Source: an uncultured Alphaproteobacteria bacterium (GTDB lineage: Bacteria > Pseudomonadota > Alphaproteobacteria > RF32 > CAG-239). Taken from it: a stretch of 41,103 nt of DNA. The stretch is taken from contig CALXRR010000009.1 of NCBI GenBank assembly GCA_944390905.1, positions 1 to 41,103 on the forward strand. Direction: 5' to 3'. The notes below the pieces were generated by a model. That model searched no databases and was not told the DNA's origin. It worked only from the letters and a program-made list of their open reading frames with translations. The translations under genes and the position numbers were made by a program. Positions 23,657 through 31,012 of this stretch are shown here, piece by piece; position 1 is the first letter of the stretch, and the number at the start of each line of letters is the position of its first letter.

Positions 23657-24335
23657 GGTATTTACATTATTTCCGGACATATTCCCCGGGTTTTTGCAAT
23701 ATTCCTTAACCGGCCGCGCCATGCATGAAGGCAAATGGTCATTAGATACGGTCAACATCCGCGACTATGCGCTTGATAAATACGGCTCGGTAGATGACAC
23801 CCCCTGCGGCGGCGGAGCGGGCATGATTATGCGGGCCGATGTCCTAGGTCGCGCCATTAAAGCCGAGTATAAAGGCGGCCGCATAATATATATGAGCCCG
23901 AGAGGGAAGCCTCTCACCCAAAACAAGGTCCGCGAGTTGAGCAAAGAAGACACTCTGACGATAGTCTGCGGCCGTTTTGAAGGCATAGACGAGCGGGTTT
24001 TGGAAGCGTTTTCGATAGAAGAAATCAGCATCGGTGACTATATCTTGACTGGCGGCGAACAGGCGGCGTTAATTTTGTTGGATTCTGTAATCAGGGTTTT
24101 ACCCGGAGTATTAGGAAATCAGGCTTCATTAGAGAATGAGAGCTTTGAGAACCTTTTGCTAGAGCATCCGCAATATACGCGCCCGATTGATTGGGAAGGG
24201 CATAAAGTGCCTGAGGTCCTGCTGAGCGGACATCATCAAAATATTGCCGACTGGCAGTTGGAGCAATCCATAGAAATAACCAAAGCAAGACGACCTGACC
24301 TATATCAAAAATATCTTGATTCTAAAAAGGTTTAG
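23646..24335 (+). CDS. trmD: tRNA (guanine-N1)-methyltransferase TrmD
   Basis: 229 residues from the ATG at 23646 (MQIKVFTLFPDIFPGF). An upstream in-frame ATG at 23622 is less likely because the conserved family start and an AGAGGCAG site both point to 23646. TrmD makes m1G37 in tRNAs reading CNN and related codons, preventing frameshifts. The knot region with YILTGGE and the SAM-binding motifs (CGRFEGIDER, ISIGDY) are present. It overlaps rimM by 11 nt, implying coupled translation. Confidence 0.96.
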   Translation: MQIKVFTLFPDIFPGFLQYSLTGRAMHEGKWSLDTVNIRDYALDKYGSVDDTPCGGGAGMIMRADVLGRAIKAEYKGGRIIYMSPRGKPLTQNKVRELSKEDTLTIVCGRFEGIDERVLEAFSIEEISIGDYILTGGEQAALILLDSVIRVLPGVLGNQASLENESFENLLLEHPQYTRPIDWEGHKVPEVLLSGHHQNIADWQLEQSIEITKARRPDLYQKYLDSKKV

Positions 24336-24371
24336 GTATATACAATTAACCAAATAAAAAAGGGTAAAAAG

Positions 24372-24770
24372 ATGAACATTATTGAAAATATCGAAAAAGA
24401 GCAAATGTCCAAGCTCACCGAAGGTAAAAACATCCCTAACTTCAAACCGGGTGATACCTTGAAGGTTCATACCAAAGTTAAGGAAGGCGACAGAGAACGT
24501 ATTCAGATTTATGAAGGCGTTTGCATCGCTCGTAAGAATGACGGCTTAAACTCTTCTTTCACGGTTAGAAAAATTTCTTTCGGTGAAGGCGTAGAGCGTG
24601 TATTCCCGTTGTATTCTCCGAATGTTGCTAAGATTGAAGTTGCTCGTATTGGTAAAGTTCGCCGTGCGAAATTGTACTTCTTGCGTGCTTTGCGTGGCCG
24701 TTCAGCTCGTATTGCTGACGATTTGGCTGCAGCAGCTAAGGCTCGTGAAGACAACAAAGACGCTGAATAA
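24372..24770 (+). CDS. rplS: 50S ribosomal protein bL19
   Basis: 132 residues. Family motifs [51 protein letters not shown] and [15 protein letters not shown] are present, with a short acidic/Ala-rich tail. The AAAAAGGG site precedes the ATG. Last gene of the operon, followed by a strong terminator. Confidence 0.97.
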   Translation: MNIIENIEKEQMSKLTEGKNIPNFKPGDTLKVHTKVKEGDRERIQIYEGVCIARKNDGLNSSFTVRKISFGEGVERVFPLYSPNVAKIEVARIGKVRRAKLYFLRALRGRSARIADDLAAAAKAREDNKDAE

Positions 24771-24786
24771 TTTTTTGTTCTGCACA

Positions 24787-24827
24787 ACAAAAGAGTTCGC
24801 CTTAAAAAGCGAACTCTTTTGTTTTTA
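24787..24827. terminator. rplS operon terminator, shared with the convergent gene
   Basis: CAAAAGAGTTCGC (24788-24800) pairs with GCGAACTCTTTTG (24809-24821), followed by TTTTT. The convergent minus-strand gene stops at 24825, so the element can serve both. Confidence 0.9.
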
Positions 24828-25061
24828 ATCTCTGTATATTAAAGTACAGATAATTGCGATAATTAACAATATTTGTCCCCACTTGTATATTTTATATTTG
24901 GGATTTTGTTTGTCTTTAGTATTTAGCAGTTTATCTCTGATTATCAACAAAACGATTAGTTCTGCTCCGGCCAAATACCATTGCCACCAACTAGTCCCAT
25001 CCAGTGCCGCATCAAATATTGCGGTGGTTGCAATAAATAACCCAATCTCAATCCATCGCAT
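24825..25061 (-). CDS. Small membrane protein (78 residues)
   Basis: Three probable hydrophobic segments (about 4-17, 27-42 and 61-75) separated by a WWQW-containing loop and a basic KDKQNPKYKIYK loop. AAGGAAA lies 6 nt before the ATG at 25061, which supports translation. No family recognised. It sits alone between rplS and the asd-like gene. Confidence 0.6.
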   Translation of the reverse strand: MRWIEIGLFIATTAIFDAALDGTSWWQWYLAGAELIVLLIIRDKLLNTKDKQNPKYKIYKWGQILLIIAIICTLIYRD

Positions 25062-25305
25062 TGTCAGTTTCCTTAATATTTAATATTATGTATTTTATAT
25101 TTATTTTTAGGTTAAATCAATATAACTTTATTAACTTAATCATCATTACGCTATCTTATGATGTCTTTAGGGTAGACTAAATTTTCACTCTTATCGCATA
25201 TGTCATTAAAAAAAGTACATTAAAGCAAAAAGATTATTCCTTTTTTAGAGATTTTGTTGTAGACTGCAGCACAATAAAAGTTTTTTTGATAGAGGAAGAT
25301 TCGTT

Positions 25306-26322
25306 ATGGTAAAATATGCAGTAGTCGGCGTACAAGAAAGCATCGGCCATGAGATTATGAGCTTTTTGGATGAAGACGGCATCAAGGCCGCTGACGTTTT
25401 GGCCGTAGATGTGAATGCTCCTTTGGGCACAATGGTTTCGTATGGTGAAGACGACGAGCTTGACGTCCATAATCTGGAGAGTTTTGATTTTTCCAAGGCC
25501 GATATCGCCATTTTTGCCACCACGCCGGAAGTCGCCAAACGCTATATTCCTAAAGCTCATAAAGCCGGAGCTAAAGTTGTTGATGCCACCGGAGCCACTT
25601 TTGAAGATACGGATATCCCGATGATTATTGCCGGAGTTAATGATGATTTGGTCGCCTCTGCCGCCAAGGGCATGGTTTCGATTCCTTCAGCTGCGGTTAC
25701 CCAAATGCTCATTCCGCTGAAATCTGTCCATGATAAATATAAAATCAAGCGCTTGGTTGTTAGCTGCTATGTTTCTACTTCCATTTATGGTAAAGAGGCG
25801 ATGGACGAGTTGTTCAATCAAACCCGCAAGATTTTTATGAATGAGAGCTTGGTTGATGACCAAAAGTTTTTCAACAAACAAATTGCCTTTAACATAATTC
25901 CGCAAGTTGGTGAATTTATCGGAGATGAGACTTCATATGAATGGGCTTTGAACGCCGAAACCAAAAAAGTTTTGGGTGGCGATGTCAAAGTTCATGCTAA
26001 TTTTGCGGTTGTTCCGGCCTTTATCGGCTCAGCGCAATATGTCAATGTAGAGTGCGCCGAAGACATTGATGTTGATGATGTCAGAACGCAAATGAAGCAT
26101 ACCGACGGTGTTGTCGTCTTTGATAAAAAGGTAGACGGAGGATATGTCTCTCTGGCCGATGTCCAAGGCGAGGACAGCATCTACATCAGCCGCCTGCGTC
26201 AAGATGTCTCGGTTGAAAACGGTATCAGCTTCTGGTGTGTATCCGACAATCTGCGTGCCGGTATGGCTAAGAATGCTTTTGCCGTTACTAAGTTGTTGTT
26301 AAAGAAACATACTCAACATTAA
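25306..26322 (+). CDS. asd: Aspartate-semialdehyde dehydrogenase homologue lacking catalytic residues
   Basis: 338 residues, normal length, aligning along its whole length with the Gram-positive/USG-1-type Asd family (for example FDFSKADIAIF, KQIAFNIIPQ, GGYVSLADVQG). Asd reduces aspartyl phosphate to aspartate semialdehyde for lysine, threonine, methionine and diaminopimelate synthesis. Here the catalytic Cys of the NCST motif is Ala129 (IPSAAVTQM), the Gln of STYQAVSG is Val156, the Arg of RVPV is Val235, the catalytic His is Ser242, and the GATGAVG dinucleotide loop is GVQESIG. The protein is otherwise intact and has GAGGAAG upstream, so it looks like a maintained pseudoenzyme rather than a decaying gene. 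A true Asd is presumably elsewhere. Confidence 0.85.
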   Translation: MVKYAVVGVQESIGHEIMSFLDEDGIKAADVLAVDVNAPLGTMVSYGEDDELDVHNLESFDFSKADIAIFATTPEVAKRYIPKAHKAGAKVVDATGATFEDTDIPMIIAGVNDDLVASAAKGMVSIPSAAVTQMLIPLKSVHDKYKIKRLVVSCYVSTSIYGKEAMDELFNQTRKIFMNESLVDDQKFFNKQIAFNIIPQVGEFIGDETSYEWALNAETKKVLGGDVKVHANFAVVPAFIGSAQYVNVECAEDIDVDDVRTQMKHTDGVVVFDKKVDGGYVSLADVQGEDSIYISRLRQDVSVENGISFWCVSDNLRAGMAKNAFAVTKLLLKKHTQH

Positions 26323-26336
26323 AAGGAACGCTTACA

Positions 26337-28787
26337 ATGCGTAAATTATGGTCATTCATACTGTTATCACTTGCGGTTTTTGCTTTTAGTCCCGCCCAAG
26401 CCGCTTCATCGGTAGATGCTTATACCGAGGTTATAGGCTCGTCAGACGTCAGCATTGATTACAACAAAATCAGCAAACAGCTTGCCGCAGTAGAAAAATC
26501 CTTAAAAGAGGGCAATCAGTCGTCTGCCGTAATTTCAGAATATATAGAAACTTTAAGTTCCACCCTTTCATCTATTAACGAAGATAAAAAACAGATAGAA
26601 AAAGACCTCCAGTTTGTAGAAAAAAGGATTGAAGCCCTTGGTCCGGCTCCTGAGGACGGCACCAAAGAGTTATCCAGTATCGCCGAAAGACGTAAACAGT
26701 TTAATAAAGAGGCCTCCGTCCTTAAGGCCAAAATTTCCGAAGCCGATATCTTGCTGACCAAAATAGATGAGCTCGATTCGATGATAATCAATTATCGCAA
26801 TACAGCTTTAATGGAGGTTCTGCTTGACCGTCAACTTCCCTTGATTTATCCGCAGAATTTCTTTAATGCCAACAAGCTGCTGATTACCCTGTCATTTGAT
26901 ATGATAAAATCACCGCTTGTCTGGTATAATGATTTGGATGCCGAAAGCAAAGCCGCGGTAAAAGCAAATATTATACCGGTAGCCTTAATCGTATGTGTAG
27001 CATTTTTGGTTGGTGTCTATTTGCGCCTGTTTATCATGCGCAACTTTGGTTACAAGCGCGATGAGGACGAAAGAGTTCGTTACAGCCGCAAGGTTATAGC
27101 CGCCTTCTTTGTTGCGATGGCTTATGGTATTATCCCTGCCAGTTTGATATTTGCCGCACTTATCTGGATTTATAGTACCAAGCTGCTGACCTATGGTTTT
27201 TTTGGTATTGTCCTTAATTCGTTTTTATACTTTTCGCTTTACGTCATCATTATTAGAGCCTTGGCCAGAGTAACTTTTGCCCCGTTTAATGAAAAATGGC
27301 GTTTGGTGTCCATTTCAACCGACAAAGCCAAAAAGCTGACTTCTATTTTTTACTTTTTCATTACGGTATTAGGCTTTTGTGCGTTTATGGAGCATGTAGC
27401 TTCCAAAGCCGGATATTCCAGTGATTTAATTTATTATATTGTCACTATTTCCAGTGCGGTAAAAGCTCTCAGTATAATTATGATAGCCAAAGCCTGCCTC
27501 TGGGATGATGTCCAGATAGTTGATGATGATGATACCACCATTTCACCGGAGTTATCCGAAGATGAAGGAATGAGCCCAAAGCTTAAAATAACATTTTTTA
27601 TTGCGTTGTTTTCTATAGGTGTTTTCAGTTTGTCACTGTTTGGTTACCAACGCCTGTCAGCCTTTATATTTGACCGTTTTATCGGCAGCTGCCTGATAAT
27701 AGGTTTGTTTGTCATGTTGCGCAAATCAGTAACCGAGGTTTTGCACCGAGTTTTGTTTTTGCGCTTTTGGGCTCGCACGTTCAAGCTCCGCCGCCGTCTG
27801 ATTAGTAAAGTAGACTTTTGGCTTATGCTGGTTGTTGATCCTCTGTTCGTAATTTTAGCCGGCTTGATTTTGCTGAGCATGTGGGGAGTATCGACTGATT
27901 TACTGCTGCAAAGCTGTAAAAAAATACTTTTCGGTTTTAAGGTCGGGGATGTTGAAATTTCGATTATCTCCATCATCATGGGTATCGCCACATTTTTTGT
28001 AACCTTGGCCTTAATCAAAGCCCTTCGCCGCCGTTTTGTAAGCAATGTCCTTGACAGAATGGAGATGGATGAGGGCATTAAGCACTCATTAGCCTCTGGT
28101 ATCGGATTTGTAGGTTTTGTGATAGCAACTTTATTGGCGATTCTGGTAATGGGCGGCAACTTAAGCAACTTCGCCTTAATCGCCGGTGCTTTATCCGTAG
28201 GTATCGGTTTAGGTTTGCAGAATATAGTCAATAACTTTGTTTCCGGTATAATCTTGCTTTTTGAGCGTCCGATAAAAGTTGGTGATTGGGTCAAGATTAA
28301 TGGTGAAGAAGGTAAGATTAAACAAATTAACATCCGCGCCACCGAGGTTGAAACCTTCAACCGCGCGAGCGTTATTGTTCCGAATGCAACATTGCTTTCC
28401 AACTCGTTGACCAATTTGACACACGGCAACAACTGGGTTAGATATGCAGTTAAAGTAGGTGTGGCTTATGGCTCAGATGTAGATAAGGTCCGAGAGATTT
28501 TACTGGAATGTGCAACTGCACATAAAAAGATATTGAAAAAGCCGGAGCCTTATGTTTTGTTTCAAGACTTTGGCAGCAGCAGTTTGGATTTTGAGTTAAG
28601 GTTTTATGTCAGTGATATCTGGAACGGTTGGTCGACGCCTAGTGATGTTCGTTATGAAATCAACCGCCGCTTTAAGGAAGAAGGGATAGAAATTCCATTC
28701 CCGCAGATGGTTGTCCACCAGGGAAGTGTCGTCTCAGAAGAAACCGAAAGCCAGTTCTACGCCGCCAAAAAGAAAGGGAAAAATTAA
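26337..28787 (+). CDS. Large MscS-family mechanosensitive channel
   Basis: 816 residues. A signal peptide (1-22, ending PAQA) precedes a periplasmic coiled-coil region (about 40-165), then about ten membrane segments (from about 215), and a C-terminal MscS domain. The pore-lining helix is the Gly/Ala-rich GALSVGIGLGLQNIVNNFVSG (about 622-642), followed by the beta domain PIKVGDWVKINGEEGKI and the cytoplasmic cage. The size and periplasmic part resemble MscK/MscM-type channels, which release solutes on osmotic downshock. AAAGGAAC precedes the start. The stop overlaps the murD2 start by one base. Confidence 0.9.
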   Translation: MRKLWSFILLSLAVFAFSPAQAASSVDAYTEVIGSSDVSIDYNKISKQLAAVEKSLKEGNQSSAVISEYIETLSSTLSSINEDKKQIEKDLQFVEKRIEALGPAPEDGTKELSSIAERRKQFNKEASVLKAKISEADILLTKIDELDSMIINYRNTALMEVLLDRQLPLIYPQNFFNANKLLITLSFDMIKSPLVWYNDLDAESKAAVKANIIPVALIVCVAFLVGVYLRLFIMRNFGYKRDEDERVRYSRKVIAAFFVAMAYGIIPASLIFAALIWIYSTKLLTYGFFGIVLNSFLYFSLYVIIIRALARVTFAPFNEKWRLVSISTDKAKKLTSIFYFFITVLGFCAFMEHVASKAGYSSDLIYYIVTISSAVKALSIIMIAKACLWDDVQIVDDDDTTISPELSEDEGMSPKLKITFFIALFSIGVFSLSLFGYQRLSAFIFDRFIGSCLIIGLFVMLRKSVTEVLHRVLFLRFWARTFKLRRRLISKVDFWLMLVVDPLFVILAGLILLSMWGVSTDLLLQSCKKILFGFKVGDVEISIISIIMGIATFFVTLALIKALRRRFVSNVLDRMEMDEGIKHSLASGIGFVGFVIATLLAILVMGGNLSNFALIAGALSVGIGLGLQNIVNNFVSGIILLFERPIKVGDWVKINGEEGKIKQINIRATEVETFNRASVIVPNATLLSNSLTNLTHGNNWVRYAVKVGVAYGSDVDKVREILLECATAHKKILKKPEPYVLFQDFGSSSLDFELRFYVSDIWNGWSTPSDVRYEINRRFKEEGIEIPFPQMVVHQGSVVSEETESQFYAAKKKGKN

Positions 28788-30151
28788 TGCTGATAAAACA
28801 GTTAGAAAACCAAAGAATCTTGCTCTGGGGGCTGGGAACGGAAGGCAGCTCTGTCCTGCGCTTTTTGCAGCAGCATAATCTGGATTCTAAGGTTACGATT
28901 TATAACGATACACCGCTTGATTTGCCGGCTGAATTTTCAGCTTACCCGATTAAGAGCGGTTCAGCTTTGCCCGAGCTTTTGCCCAACACTGATGTTATTA
29001 TCAAATCTCCGGGAGTAAGTCTGTACCGTCCGGAAGTCATTCAAGCTAAAGAGCAGGGGATAAAGGTAACATCTTCTACTGATATTTTTATGGATGAAAT
29101 GCGTACCCATAAGCCTGATTGTCAAATTATCGCAGTCAGCGGCTCCAAGGGCAAAAGCACCAGTACCAGCGCCTTGTATCATATCTTGCATAATCTTGGC
29201 TCCAAGGTCGCTTTGGGAGGTAATATCGGCCGCCCATTGATAGAGCTGATTGACGGAGATTATGATTATATCGTAGCCGAGATATCCAGCTATCAAGCTT
29301 CAGATTTGCATAGCTCGCCGCAAATAGCTATGTTTACCAATCTGTTTTTTGTGCATAGCGCCTGGCACCATAGCCACGAGAACTATTGCCGCGATAAACT
29401 GCACCTGATATCTCATCAGCAAGCCGGAGATGTCTGCTTTGTTAATGCCCGTAATGAAGAACTGATGAAATATATTGCGGAGTACCCACAGCATAATATC
29501 CGGTATTATGATGTTGCCGAAGGCTTCCACCGCGAGGGCAAAAAACTCCTTTGGCAAGATGAAGAGGTTTTGGATATTAAAGATTTGAAATTATGCGGCG
29601 ACCATAATCTGGATAACCTTTCCGGCATTTTTTCGATTTTACGTTATCTGGGGATTGATATTGCGCAAGCCGCGCAAGTTTTGCGTAGCTTTGAGCCTTT
29701 GGCACACCGCTTGCAAAATGTGGCTACCATCAACGGCGTTACTTTTATCAACGACAGTATATCTACAGCACCCGAGGCTGCAGTTGGCGCCATGCAAAGC
29801 TTTGAAGGCAATTTGGCAATTATCTCCGGCGGAGAGGAAAATACTCAAAATTATCAAGACTACGCCGATTATATCCAAGCCCATGATAAGGTCAAAATGG
29901 CGGTAACCTTGTTTCAGTGTGGGCCAAAAATTGCGGCTGAAGTCAGGAGACGCGTCACTCGTCCAGGTTTTGTTTTGCTTGAGGCTGATAGCTTGGAACA
30001 GGCCGTTAAATCCGCTTATGAAGAGCTTGAAAAGCAAGGCGGCGGAACGATTTTATTCTCCCCGACCTCACCAAGCTTCGGTTTTTATAAAAATTTTATG
30101 GAAAGAGGCCAGCATTTTATTGACATTGTCAAACAGCTTGGTTATAAATAA
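28787..30151 (+). CDS. murD2: MurD-family ligase, MurD2 type (UDP-MurNAc-L-Ala--L-Glu ligase)
   Basis: 454 residues. The Mur ligase ATP-binding loop is GSKGKST (about 120-126), with KSPGVSLYRPE upstream, EISSYQ, NDSISTAPEA and SPTSPSFGFYKNFMERG. From memory of the family, these (especially NDSIST and SPxxPSFG) fit MurD2, which adds L-Glu in the MurD2/MurL route described in Xanthomonas, better than canonical MurD (NDSKATN). The usual DH motif region reads HSAWHHS, lacking the Asp of HLDWH. No murL neighbour is present. The start overlaps the channel gene stop (TAATG). Confidence 0.7.
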   Translation: MLIKQLENQRILLWGLGTEGSSVLRFLQQHNLDSKVTIYNDTPLDLPAEFSAYPIKSGSALPELLPNTDVIIKSPGVSLYRPEVIQAKEQGIKVTSSTDIFMDEMRTHKPDCQIIAVSGSKGKSTSTSALYHILHNLGSKVALGGNIGRPLIELIDGDYDYIVAEISSYQASDLHSSPQIAMFTNLFFVHSAWHHSHENYCRDKLHLISHQQAGDVCFVNARNEELMKYIAEYPQHNIRYYDVAEGFHREGKKLLWQDEEVLDIKDLKLCGDHNLDNLSGIFSILRYLGIDIAQAAQVLRSFEPLAHRLQNVATINGVTFINDSISTAPEAAVGAMQSFEGNLAIISGGEENTQNYQDYADYIQAHDKVKMAVTLFQCGPKIAAEVRRRVTRPGFVLLEADSLEQAVKSAYEELEKQGGGTILFSPTSPSFGFYKNFMERGQHFIDIVKQLGYK

Positions 30152-30165
30152 GAGCCGAATGTAAA

Positions 30166-30241
<76 letters not shown>

Positions 30242-30249
30242 TTTATCTC

Positions 30250-30273
30250 AAGCTCCATCCGGAGCTTTTTTTG
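30250..30273 (+). terminator. Terminator of tRNA-Thr
   Basis: AAGCTCC-atcc-GGAGCTT (30250-30267) followed by a T-run. Confidence 0.9.
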
Positions 30274-30350
30274 TATGGTTTTAAATCTCTCCCGATTCGC
30301 TCAATTTGCAATCTAAAAGCTTGTAAAAATAAAATTTTTCAAATTAACTC

Positions 30351-30378
30351 TTGCAATTTGTCAGAAAATAAGTATAAA
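30351..30378 (+). promoter_or_regulatory. rpoZ promoter
   Basis: TTGCAA (30351-30356) and TATAAA (30373-30378) with a 16-nt spacer, about 45 nt before rpoZ. Confidence 0.55.
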
Positions 30379-30421
30379 TTCAAACACAGGTTTATTTATT
30401 TTTTTTACAGGGTATAAAAAA

Positions 30422-30895
30422 ATGGCACGCGTTACAGTAGAAGATTGTATTGATAAAATCCCCAACCGCTATGAGCTCTTAATGGTAGCCGCTCAGCGCG
30501 CTAAGGATTTGAGCGCCGGCGCTCCGATGACTGTTGAAAAGGATAATGATAAAAATCCGGTTATCGCCTTGCGTGAAATCGCCGAAAATACGGTTAATAT
30601 TGAGGAATTGCAGCGCTCATTGGTAATGGGCTTGCAGAAATACGTTGAAGTTGAAGAGCCCGAAGAAGAAGAGCTTGAGATTTTGGCTGCCGAAAAAGAA
30701 TTGTCAGACTTGGATGAACAGTTTTCAGCGGTCTCTCTTGAAGCCGGCGAACTTGATGATAATATGCAGATTCGCGACGGTGATGAATCAATCGACTTAG
30801 ATGCTGAAACCGATAACGATATTCCGTTAGATGAAATGGATGACGGAATGGATGTCGGTGAAGATTTTGACTCCGATTTTGATGAAGAAGAATAG
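30422..30895 (+). CDS. rpoZ: RNA polymerase omega subunit, with a long acidic tail
   Basis: 157 residues. The first 80 carry the omega fold: MARVTVEDCIDKIPNRYEL, VAAQRAKDLSAGA, NPVIALREIAE. Omega chaperones the beta' subunit into RNA polymerase and in proteobacteria helps bind ppGpp. The C-terminal half is very acidic, ending in a run of Asp and Glu; other alphaproteobacterial omegas have short acidic tails, but this one is long. The gene lies next to rsh, the ppGpp enzyme, an order common in alphaproteobacteria. Confidence 0.93.
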   Translation: MARVTVEDCIDKIPNRYELLMVAAQRAKDLSAGAPMTVEKDNDKNPVIALREIAENTVNIEELQRSLVMGLQKYVEVEEPEEEELEILAAEKELSDLDEQFSAVSLEAGELDDNMQIRDGDESIDLDAETDNDIPLDEMDDGMDVGEDFDSDFDEEE

Positions 30896-30921
30896 TCTCC
30901 GATTCAGCATTTTTTAATTAT

Positions 30922-30990
30922 CTCCGGTCTATAATTACAACGATACTTTCGCTTGATGCGAATCGTTACGATTATAGGCCGGATTTTTAT
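30922..30990 (+). terminator. Long nested hairpin between rpoZ and rsh
   Basis: TCCGGTCTATAAT (30922-30934) pairs with ATTATAGGCCGGA (30971-30983), enclosing AACGAT/ATCGTT (30939-30944 and 30962-30967) and an inner CGC/GCG, followed by five T. It may be the rpoZ terminator or an attenuator and RNase III target in the rsh leader; rsh starts 23 nt after the T-run. Confidence 0.65.
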
Positions 30991-31012
30991 TTAATTATAT
31001 GGTTGAAGTTTT

